Shown here: positions 14,539-20,889 of the stretch, in pieces | How positions within the stretch are numbered: the stretch's first letter is position 1 | Layout: every line of letters begins with the position of its first letter | Assembly: GCA_017993055.1 (NCBI GenBank) | Contig: JAGONM010000031.1 | Location: 1-45,159 of the forward strand | DNA: 45,159 nucleotides | From: Armatimonadota bacterium | Lineage (GTDB): Bacteria; Armatimonadota; UBA5829; DTJY01 | Reading direction: 5' to 3' | Program-made: the position numbers and the translations under genes | The notes under the pieces: model-generated | Database searches by the model: none | The model's input: only the letters and a program-made list of their open reading frames with translations | What the model was told of the DNA's origin: nothing

Positions 14539-16064
14539 CTGATCGACCTACGGCTACGACGCAGGATCCCAGGTATTTCGTGGATGAAATCGGGCACTAT
14601 GACTCGTCGAACGCGTTGTTGACCAGCGGTCCGATCAGCTACAACACACGGGACGACTCCGGCAACCCGACCGAGATCCAGGACTGGGACGGCACGCGGA
14701 GTTACGGCTACGACACGAACAACCGCCTCGCGAGCGAGAGTTCGTCGTCCTTTTGGTACGACTGGGTCGGGAATCGGCTGAATCCCCCCACCGCTCCGAA
14801 CCCGATGGAGTACAACGCCGCCGATCAGCTGACCAGGTTCCCCGGTGAGCACCAGTACGACTACCTCGGGACCGGCAGCATGGAGAACCAGTACGACGAC
14901 GACTCGCCGAGAAACCTGGAGAAGACGTTCGAGTACACCCCGGCGAACCTGCTTTCGTCCGTGACCCACGTCGGGGCTAACTATCCCACTGAGATGGAGT
15001 GGGATGCTGATTCCAACCGAGTGAGCTTCACGAGCAGCGACACCGACACGACCTGGTACTTCGTCTACGACACGACGGCGGGGATACCGGCGGTAATCGA
15101 GGAGGAGACGCCGAGCGGATCGGTATACTACATCCGCGAGCCGGGCGGACAACTCATCGCCCGAATCGGTGCCAGCACCCATTACTACCACTTCGACGCG
15201 CTCGGCTCGACCAGGTTCCTGACGAACGGCTCGGGAACGGTGACCGACACCTACACGTATGACGCCTGGGGGAAGCAGACGGCGAGCACCGGCTCGACCG
15301 CCCAGCCGTACCGCTTCGTAGGGCAGCTCGGGTACTACTCCCACTACCAGGACTCAAACCTGTTCAGCCAAAGCAGCTACCAGTTCCTCCAGCTCGGCGT
15401 CCGGTTCTACGATGCGCTGACGGGGCGGTTCACTCAGAGGGATCCGATCCAGGATGGACTGAACTGGTACTCCTACGTCGGCGGCAAGCCGCTAATGTGG
15501 GCGGATCCGTTCGGCCTTATGAGCCGCTGGCGTTTCGTGGACATGTGGGACGCATACATAGGTGGCACACAGAACAGGCCTTATCATCTGCCGATAACCG
15601 AGCTGAATCTCGACGCGATAGATATCTCAAAGTGGACCACCATGTATGGGCTGATCAATGGTGGTAGACCCGGGAAGTACCAGATTGACGAGTACCGACT
15701 GGTCAGTTTCGACCCAACGAAGAGCCTTTTCGACGCCTATGCTGTCGGCACACTAGAGTTGCGAATAAAAGGCACCCTCGAGATCTGCTCCGCGAATTCC
15801 TGGACGTTTGATGGTCGGGTGGTCGGGGATCGTGACACGTTCGACTTTCAGAGAAGTACTCACCGGACGAGAATGGCTGAGTTTCTAACGACTCTGGGGC
15901 GCTCGTTTGAAGGAGTGGGCGCAAAGCCGTACCCTGTTAGCATAGACGGTTATGCCCCCGTGGCCTGGGCATCGTTCCACCGACCGCCTGGTCAATACAC
16001 AGTACCAAGACCACTTCTTGATCCGCTTAGGCTTATGCCAAATGTGCGGATGCCCTATTTCTAA
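14535..16064 (+). CDS. RHS cassette E: truncated RHS with a colicin M-like lipid II hydrolase tip
   Basis: 509 residues. RHS homology runs from about residue 10 (QDPRYFVDEIGHY, YGYDTNNRLASES, WYDWVGNRL) to the core (217-301) and DPFGL (324-328). The tip (329-509) includes GDRDTFDFQRSTHR: D434, F436, D437, H443, R444. Colicin M's catalytic residues are D226, Y228, D229, H235 and R236, and the spacing (0, +2, +3, +9, +10) is identical, with Tyr replaced by Phe. The flanks also fit: an SWTFDGRVV strand before, then MAEFLTTLGRSF and a PYPVSIDGYAPV segment after. Colicin M enzymes cleave undecaprenyl-linked peptidoglycan precursors in the periplasm. No ribosome binding site is seen, so this copy may be silent. 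A lipoprotein gene follows. Confidence 0.78.
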   Translation: MTDRPTATTQDPRYFVDEIGHYDSSNALLTSGPISYNTRDDSGNPTEIQDWDGTRSYGYDTNNRLASESSSSFWYDWVGNRLNPPTAPNPMEYNAADQLTRFPGEHQYDYLGTGSMENQYDDDSPRNLEKTFEYTPANLLSSVTHVGANYPTEMEWDADSNRVSFTSSDTDTTWYFVYDTTAGIPAVIEEETPSGSVYYIREPGGQLIARIGASTHYYHFDALGSTRFLTNGSGTVTDTYTYDAWGKQTASTGSTAQPYRFVGQLGYYSHYQDSNLFSQSSYQFLQLGVRFYDALTGRFTQRDPIQDGLNWYSYVGGKPLMWADPFGLMSRWRFVDMWDAYIGGTQNRPYHLPITELNLDAIDISKWTTMYGLINGGRPGKYQIDEYRLVSFDPTKSLFDAYAVGTLELRIKGTLEICSANSWTFDGRVVGDRDTFDFQRSTHRTRMAEFLTTLGRSFEGVGAKPYPVSIDGYAPVAWASFHRPPGQYTVPRPLLDPLRLMPNVRMPYF

Positions 16065-16106
16065 AGGTGTTTGTACATTCTCAAAGAACTCGAAGGAGTG
16101 CTCAGA

Positions 16107-16502
16107 TTGACTATACAGACGGTCGACGAAGCAGTTAGACGAATCGCATTCGGCCTTGCGGTCTTGTTGTTGGTGATGAGCGTGATCGGCTGTACACCCA
16201 GGAAGAAGGTCACGTATGCCGAGGCAGAGCAGATCGCGGATGGGTACATGGTCGAGCTCTGTGATAGATGGAAGTTGAAGACGACGGATTTCACCGGGCC
16301 CCGTTCATTCGGAGCGAAGACACTCGACGGTGTCAAGTGGTGGAGTTTCTTCTACCAGTATAAGTATGCCACCAATGCGAAGGTGCATATTGCGGTGAGC
16401 GAGTTCGGCGACTCAGATGTGGCCGCTATTGGGCCAGGGGTTCCCGATCGGAGCGCAGGAACAGATCGGAGTGACAAAGGCAGTGGCAAGACGGCACCCT
16501 AG
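16107..16502 (+). CDS. Small lipoprotein, candidate immunity for the colicin M-like tip
   Basis: 131 residues from TTG 16107, chosen because AAGGAG lies eight bases upstream; an in-frame TTG at 16071 lacks such a site. The signal sequence (IAFGLAVLLLVMSVIGC) ends in a canonical lipobox VIGC, so C29 would be lipidated and the mature protein held at a membrane facing the periplasm. The mature part (KKVTYAEAEQIADGYMVELC, VKWWSFFYQYKY, KVHIAVSEFGDSDV) is not recognised. Colicin M immunity proteins are also membrane-anchored with a periplasmic domain, which agrees with a role beside cassette E. The last codons run into the next RHS fragment, so the C-terminus may be altered. Confidence 0.65.
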   Translation: MTIQTVDEAVRRIAFGLAVLLLVMSVIGCTPRKKVTYAEAEQIADGYMVELCDRWKLKTTDFTGPRSFGAKTLDGVKWWSFFYQYKYATNAKVHIAVSEFGDSDVAAIGPGVPDRSAGTDRSDKGSGKTAP

Positions 16503-16515
16503 TGCAGCATCCAGA

Positions 16516-16695
16516 ATCCCGGCGGTGATCAAGGAACTGCACGACGGGACTCCGGTGTACTACATCCGGGAGCCGAACGGAGCGCTGATCGCCCGTATCG
16601 ACGGCGCGACGACCAACTACTATCACTTCGACGCGCTCGGCTCGACCAGGTTCCTGACGAACGGCTCGGGAACGGTGACCGACACCTACACGTAT
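16516..16695 (+). pseudogene. RHS cassette F: RHS core remnant cut at both ends
   Basis: RHS sequence begins at IPAVIKELHDGTPVYYIREP, continues through YYHFDALGSTRFL and stops dead at VTDTYTY (16695). Continuation would be DAWGKQT in every other copy. Past the break the DNA is CCCCATTCC and then unrelated sequence running into the convergent NamZ-like gene, which ends at 16730. There is no tip and no plausible start, so this is a recombination scar marking the right edge of the array. Confidence 0.8.
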
Positions 16696-16729
16696 CCCCA
16701 TTCCGACTTGCGGCTCCTGTATCCCTCAC

Positions 16730-17890
16730 CTACATGTAGAGCAGATACGGCCGCCGCTTCACCATAAACTCCTCGAGGCCGCTCCGCCACGGGAGCATGA
16801 TCTCCTCCACCGACGCGCCCGACTCGATCCCCTCGCGAACCTTGTCCGTGCCGAGCAGGAGGTCGAAGTACCGCTTGCCGGACGCTCCCGGCGCGCGGAA
16901 CTGGAAATCCTTCGGGAAGAGGTCGCGCAGCGCCTTCACGAGGTGCAGGCCGAGCGGGACGGTCTGCAGCTTGCCCCGATCGGTGACGTGCGCCTGCACG
17001 CCGAAGCACTGCGCCTCCTTGTGCTTGGAGAGGCTCGGGTAGAAACTCGTCGGCCGGAAGCGGACGCCCGGCAGTTCGAGCGAGTTCAGGCGGTCCGCGA
17101 GCTTGTAGCCGTCAATGAAGGGCGCGCCGACCATCTCGAACGGCTTGCTCGTGCCGCGCGCCTCGGAGACGTTCGTGCCCTCCATGTAGCAGAGCCCGGT
17201 GTAGAGGACCGCCGCGTCCATCGTCGGCAGGTTCGGAGAAGGCATGATCCACGGGAGGCCGGTCTCGTCGTAGTACATCGCGCGCTTCCATCCCTGGCAC
17301 GGGACGACCTCGAGGTCGGCGCCGAATCCCAGCTCTCCGTTGAAGAACTGCGCCGCCTCGCCGACGGTGAATCCGTGCCGGATCGGGATCGGGTGCAGGC
17401 CGACGAACGATGCGAACCCGGTGTCGAGGATGTTGCCCTCGACCGCCGTGCCGTTCACCGGGTTCGGGCGGTCGAGCACGACGAACTTCGTGCCGTTCTG
17501 CGCGCACGCCTGAAGGCAGTACGACATGGTGTAGAGGTATGTGTAGAACCTCGCGCCGACGTCCTGGATGTCGAATAGCATGAGGTCAATGCCCGCGAGC
17601 ATCTCGGGCGTCGGCTTCCTGGTGCGCCCGTAGAGGCTGTGGACCTGAATGCCCGTGCGGGGGTCCAGGTACGAGACGAACTCCCGGCCGTCCGCGACGT
17701 CGCCCCTGACGCCGTGCTCGGGTCCGAAGAGCGCCCTGATGTCGGCGCCCACTGCGAGCAGGGCGTCCACGACGTGCGTGAAGTCGCCCGTGACGGCGCT
17801 GTGGTTCGTCACGAGGCCGATGCGCTGCCCGCGGATGATCTCCATCTTCTGCTCGAGCATTACTTCGAGGCCGGGTTTGACTCTCGGCAT
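16730..17890 (-). CDS. DUF1343 / NamZ-like exo-beta-N-acetylmuramidase, paralogue 1
   Basis: 386 residues from ATG 17890, with AAGGAG eight bases upstream; the frame stays open to 18028 but that extension is repeat-like. Family features: GLVTNHSAVTGDFTHVVDALL, ALFGPEHGVRGD, DLMLFDIQDVGARFYTY, VLDRPNPVNGTAVEG, GLPWIMPSPNLPTMD and EGTNVSEARGT. In Bacillus subtilis the founding member NamZ removes N-acetylmuramic acid from the non-reducing end of peptidoglycan fragments. No signal peptide is visible, unlike secreted NamZ, so a cytoplasmic role on imported fragments, or non-classical export, would be needed. A paralogue lies 680 bp upstream on the same strand. Confidence 0.9.
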   Translation of the reverse strand: MPRVKPGLEVMLEQKMEIIRGQRIGLVTNHSAVTGDFTHVVDALLAVGADIRALFGPEHGVRGDVADGREFVSYLDPRTGIQVHSLYGRTRKPTPEMLAGIDLMLFDIQDVGARFYTYLYTMSYCLQACAQNGTKFVVLDRPNPVNGTAVEGNILDTGFASFVGLHPIPIRHGFTVGEAAQFFNGELGFGADLEVVPCQGWKRAMYYDETGLPWIMPSPNLPTMDAAVLYTGLCYMEGTNVSEARGTSKPFEMVGAPFIDGYKLADRLNSLELPGVRFRPTSFYPSLSKHKEAQCFGVQAHVTDRGKLQTVPLGLHLVKALRDLFPKDFQFRAPGASGKRYFDLLLGTDKVREGIESGASVEEIMLPWRSGLEEFMVKRRPYLLYM

Positions 17891-17955
17891 GTTTGATACT
17901 CCTTGTCCATCCGTTGTGTGCATTCGGGTTCGGTCGGCGGAGATGCCACCGTCTC

Positions 17956-18092
17956 TCGATATGCCCTGCGGGCTACTCGAGACTGGACGGGGTTTGGGCC
18001 TGGGCAGCCTGGCATACCATCCAACCAATCTCCTCGAGCAGCCGCGGGTTACAGGCCCGGGGCATCCTCAACCGATCTCCTCGAGCAGCCGC
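17956..18092. repeat. Dispersed repeats upstream of NamZ paralogue 1
   Basis: CTCTCGATATGCCCTGCGGG and CTACTCGAG (17956-17979) match the family at 4051-4145. An 18-bp direct repeat ATCTCCTCGAGCAGCCGC occurs at 18028-18045 and again at 18075-18092. I see no gene between 17891 and the tRNA. Confidence 0.65.
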
Positions 18093-18154
18093 TCCGGCGG
18101 CACATCGAGAGGCTTGCCCACTCTGCAGAAATGCCCCCCGCGGTCCAAAACTCG

Positions 18155-18184
18155 TTGACTTCCGCGGCGGGACTCTGGTATAAT
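18155..18184 (+). promoter_or_regulatory. Promoter of tRNA-Ala
   Basis: TTGACT (18155-18160), an 18-bp spacer and TATAAT (18179-18184). Transcription would begin about five bases before the tRNA. Confidence 0.8.
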
Positions 18185-18195
18185 GCCGTCCGAGT

Positions 18196-18271
18196 GGGGC
18201 AGTGGCTCAGTTGGGAGAGCGCATCCCTCGCACGGATGAGGTCGGGGGTTCGAATCCCCCCTGCTCCACCA
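18196..18271 (+). tRNA. tRNA-Ala (anticodon CGC)
   Basis: A 76-nt cloverleaf. The acceptor GGGGCAG pairs with CTGCTCC and includes the G3:U70 alanine identity pair. The D arm is GCTC/GAGC, the anticodon stem CATCC/GGATG with loop CTCGCAC, and the T arm GGGGG TTCGAAT CCCCC. It has an encoded CCA end and reads GCG codons. It lies between two NamZ-like genes on the opposite strand. Confidence 0.95.
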
Positions 18272-18308
18272 CTCCTCCTCTGATTTCGTTTCTCCTGTTC
18301 GCAGCCCC

Positions 18309-18364
18309 GTAGCCGCACCCTTCATGGGTGCGCTCTGGTTTCGCAGGTATAAAGCCTGCGGCTA
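18309..18364. repeat. AGCCGCACCC...GCCTGCGGCTA repeat, copy 1
   Basis: Starts GTAGCCGCACCCTTCATG and ends AAAGCCTGCGGCTA; its ends are partly complementary (TAGCCGCA/TGCGGCTA). The second copy is at 18509-18561. Confidence 0.65.
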
Positions 18365-18394
18365 GGGGCTGAACTCCCAGGCCCCGAACCCGTT

Positions 18395-18493
18395 AGTCCT
18401 GAGTGCGCGCTCCGGCGCGTGTATCGAAGGACGGCCTCATGCCGCAAGCCGCCCTTCGATACACTCTCCGCTTCGCTTCGAGCACTCAGGGCT
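18395..18493. repeat. Long dispersed palindromic repeat, copy 2
   Basis: Same outer arms (AGTCCTGAGTG / CACTCAGGGCT) and inner arms (GTATCGAAGGACGG / CCGCCCTTCGATAC) as the copy at 1448-1563. It is nested between the two AGCCGCACCC repeats. Confidence 0.8.
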
Positions 18494-18508
18494 CACGGAG
18501 CGGGAGGG

Positions 18509-18561
18509 CAGCCGCACCCTTCATGCGCGCGTGTTGCGCGCAGACACAGAGCCTGCGGCTA
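18509..18561. repeat. AGCCGCACCC...GCCTGCGGCTA repeat, copy 2
   Basis: CAGCCGCACCCTTCATG at the left, GAGCCTGCGGCTA at the right, with a different GC-rich middle from copy 1 (18309-18364). Confidence 0.65.
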
Positions 18562-18571
18562 CGGGCCGTAC

Positions 18572-19729
18572 CTAGTACAGCAGATACCTCTCTCGCTGCT
18601 TCTTGAACCAATCGAGGCCGTCCATGTACGACGCATAGATGTCATCCGCGGGGACTCCCGCCTCCAGCCCGGATTGAGTCTTGAGGCTGCCGACGACGTG
18701 CGCGAAGTGGTTGCGCCCCGACGAGTTTACCGGCAGGAACTCGAAGTCGTTCGGATGCAGGTCGCGCAGCGCCTTCACCACGTGCAGTCCCGTGCGGACG
18801 GTCTGGACCGCATTCCGGTCCATGAAGTGGATCTGCACCCCCCTGCAGGAGACGCCCTGGTGCTTCGACGTGCGGGGGATGAAGTGCGCCGGCCTGAACC
18901 GCACTCCGGGCAGCCCGACCGCGTTCAGGTGGTCCGCCAGCTTGAACGGGTCAACGAACGGCGCGCCGACGATCTCGAACGGCCGGGTGATCCCGCGCCC
19001 CTCCGAGAGGTTCGTCCCCTCGATCAGGCAGGTGATCGTGAACGCGAGCGCGCTGTCCACCGTCGGTATGTTCGGCGAGGGCACGACCCACGGCAGGCCC
19101 GTCTCCTCCCACCACATCCCGCGCGACCATCCCTTGCACTTCACGACGGTCAGGTTCGTGCCGTATCCGAGGGTGTCGTTGAACATCGCTGCCAGCTCGC
19201 CGATCGTCATGCCCGGGCGGTCGGGGATCGCGTGCAGGCCGATGAAGGAGGTGCAGTCCATCTCGAGCACCTGCCCGTCCACGGTCACCCCGTTCACCGG
19301 GTTCGGGCGGTCGAGCACGATGAACCCCTTGCCGCTCTCCGCCGCGGCCTGCATGCAGTTCGTCATCGTGGACATGAACGTGTAGTACCGCGCGCCGATG
19401 TCCTGCAGGTCGTAGATCAGGACGTCCACATCCTCCAGCATTTCGGGCGTCGGCTTCCCCGATCCGCCGTAGATGCTGTGCTCGGTGATGCCGGTGCGCG
19501 AATCCTTGCCCGAAACCACCTCGCCGCCGTCCGCGATGTCTCCCCGGATGCCGTGCTCGGGGGCGAAGAGCGCGGTGATGTTGACGCCCGCGCCGAGCAG
19601 CGCGTCGAGGATGTGCGTCGTGTCGCTCGTGACCGCGCTGTGGTTCGTGATGAGACCGACTCGCTTGCCCTCGACGAGATCCATCCGCTCGCCGATCAGC
19701 GTTTCCAGACCGGGCTTGACTTTTGCCAT
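18572..19729 (-). CDS. DUF1343 / NamZ-like exo-beta-N-acetylmuramidase, paralogue 2
   Basis: 385 residues from ATG 19729, with AAGAGGT about six bases upstream. It aligns throughout with paralogue 1: GLITNHSAVTSDTTHILDALL, ALFAPEHGIRGD, LIYDLQDIGARYYTF, VLDRPNPVNGVTVDG, GLPWVVPSPNIPTVD, EGTNLSEGRGI and a WFKKQRERYLLY end. Like its relative it starts directly with M-x-x-VKPGLE and shows no signal peptide. The likely substrate is a MurNAc-terminated peptidoglycan fragment. Two diverged copies on one strand, split by a tRNA and repeats, suggest an old duplication with possible substrate divergence. Confidence 0.9.
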   Translation of the reverse strand: MAKVKPGLETLIGERMDLVEGKRVGLITNHSAVTSDTTHILDALLGAGVNITALFAPEHGIRGDIADGGEVVSGKDSRTGITEHSIYGGSGKPTPEMLEDVDVLIYDLQDIGARYYTFMSTMTNCMQAAAESGKGFIVLDRPNPVNGVTVDGQVLEMDCTSFIGLHAIPDRPGMTIGELAAMFNDTLGYGTNLTVVKCKGWSRGMWWEETGLPWVVPSPNIPTVDSALAFTITCLIEGTNLSEGRGITRPFEIVGAPFVDPFKLADHLNAVGLPGVRFRPAHFIPRTSKHQGVSCRGVQIHFMDRNAVQTVRTGLHVVKALRDLHPNDFEFLPVNSSGRNHFAHVVGSLKTQSGLEAGVPADDIYASYMDGLDWFKKQRERYLLY

Positions 19730-19773
19730 GGTTACCTCTTGCGAAAAGATTGATCATGAGACCATAGTACTGT

Positions 19774-20733
19774 TCACTGTGCGCCGCTCGGTGACCTCCG
19801 AATGCTCAGCACGACAATCTCCGGGGGGCACAGGAAACGGACCTGCGGGGCAGGGCGCGGTTCGAGGCCGATCCCTCTAGTGACGAACGCCTGCATCTGT
19901 CCAACGCGATAGAGTCCGTACTCATAGCGCTTGCCGGTGTGCGACGCCGTGATGATCGCGCCCCAGAACGGCAGTCGAACCTGGCCGCCGTGAGTGTGTC
20001 CGCAGAAGAACCAGTCGGGCTTCAACCCAGCGGCGTAAGGGATATTGTCCGGCGTATGGTCGAGCACGACGTACAGAGCGCCATCGGTCTTCGGGCGCTG
20101 CTCAGGATGAATGCGGTCTGACGGCCCGAAGCCCTGGATGACGATCTTCGTCCCGCGAACCTCAGTCGGCATGTGTTCCGACGCGAGCAGCACGCCGTCG
20201 CTGATCGGGCTTCCGGCGATCACGGCCTCGTCCTCGTAGTAGCCCGGGACGGCGTACACAGGGGCGATCTCGCGAAGTCGCCTCAGCCATTCGTGCAACT
20301 GATCTCGGTCAAACGGCCCGAGTTGCGGGATGTCGCCGGTCAGCAGGATGATGTCCGGCTTCTCCCTGGCGATTGTCCGGAGCGCCCTGTCGGTCGAATG
20401 CGAATTCCTCTCGAAGTGGATATCGGAGACATGCGCGATTCTGAGTTCACCGGTGCCGGACGCAACCTTCGGGGAGGTGTCGCTGATTCGCGTGACGGTG
20501 AGCCTGTGCGGCTCGATGAGCCACCCATCTGCCAGACAGAGCAGCAGCAGCGCGTCGGCGGCCAGCGCCAGCCTCGGAAGCCATCTTCGCCTGCGAGCGC
20601 CGGTCAACCGCGACTTGAGCCAGTCCATGAACGCGAGGAGCGTGAGCAATGGCGGCGCGAGCGCGAGGGCCACCAGCATCGCCAGACCATTCAACTCGTA
20701 ACGTTCAGCCATCATCGGGATCACTCGTCGCAT
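19774..20733 (-). CDS. Membrane-anchored metallophosphoesterase with an altered GNHE motif
   Basis: 319 residues of the YkuE-like calcineurin phosphoesterase group. Two N-terminal hydrophobic segments (AMLVALALAPPLLTLLAFM and ALAADALLLLCLADGW) are followed by the enzyme domain: HVSDIHFERN (D-x-H), LLTGDIPQ (GD), VVLDHTPDN (H) and CGHTHGGQVRLPF. The third motif, normally GNH(E/D), reads VPGYYEDE here, so the conserved Asn and His are absent. The second family member in this window (33777-34673) keeps GNAEHD. Altered activity or a different metal arrangement is possible. An AGGAG directly before ATG 20733 is better spaced for an in-frame GTG at 20724, so the start is uncertain. Confidence 0.85.
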   Translation of the reverse strand: MRRVIPMMAERYELNGLAMLVALALAPPLLTLLAFMDWLKSRLTGARRRRWLPRLALAADALLLLCLADGWLIEPHRLTVTRISDTSPKVASGTGELRIAHVSDIHFERNSHSTDRALRTIAREKPDIILLTGDIPQLGPFDRDQLHEWLRRLREIAPVYAVPGYYEDEAVIAGSPISDGVLLASEHMPTEVRGTKIVIQGFGPSDRIHPEQRPKTDGALYVVLDHTPDNIPYAAGLKPDWFFCGHTHGGQVRLPFWGAIITASHTGKRYEYGLYRVGQMQAFVTRGIGLEPRPAPQVRFLCPPEIVVLSIRRSPSGAQ

Positions 20734-20810
20734 CTCCTGTCCGGATTATCTACCGCCTATTCGACTGTTCTGCTTCGTAGAGGGTTCCCCTCCAGGCGCT
20801 CGGGAAATGC

Positions 20811-20839
20811 TTGTCGGGGGGCTCTTTTTGTGCTATAAG
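20811..20839 (+). promoter_or_regulatory. Promoter of the xylulokinase operon
   Basis: TTGTCG (20811-20816), 17-bp spacer, TATAAG (20834-20839). The leader would be about 45 bases long. Confidence 0.55.
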
Positions 20840-20889
20840 AAGTGTGCAACTCTCAGGGCATCGGGCGTTCCCGGGAAAGAGGCATCCAC

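Larger units (their letters stand above)
7343..16695 (+). repeat. Six direct copies of the RHS core coding segment
   Basis: Near-identical DNA coding for YYHFDALGSTR through GRFTQ occurs at 7343-7597, 8645-8908, 11351-11605, 12808-12993 (5'-shortened), 15183-15437 and 16618-16695 (3'-cut). All copies are in the same orientation, and the DNA between them is unrelated. Such homology could support recombination that moves tips, or deletes cassettes, or joins a tip to a full-length rhs gene located elsewhere. The last role is inference from known RHS biology. Confidence 0.85.

Noticed and set aside
14535-16064. Complete RHS toxin
   Set aside because: Lacks a signal or VgrG/Sec-type N-terminus and most YD repeats; only the last part of the shell plus the tip is present.
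17891-18028. N-terminal extension of NamZ paralogue 1
   Set aside because: Coded by dispersed repeats and upstream of a well-spaced AAGGAG; the family starts at the ATG at 17890.
18419-19753. 444-codon plus-strand frame opposite NamZ paralogue 2
   Set aside because: Begins in repeats and mirrors a real gene; no recognisable protein.
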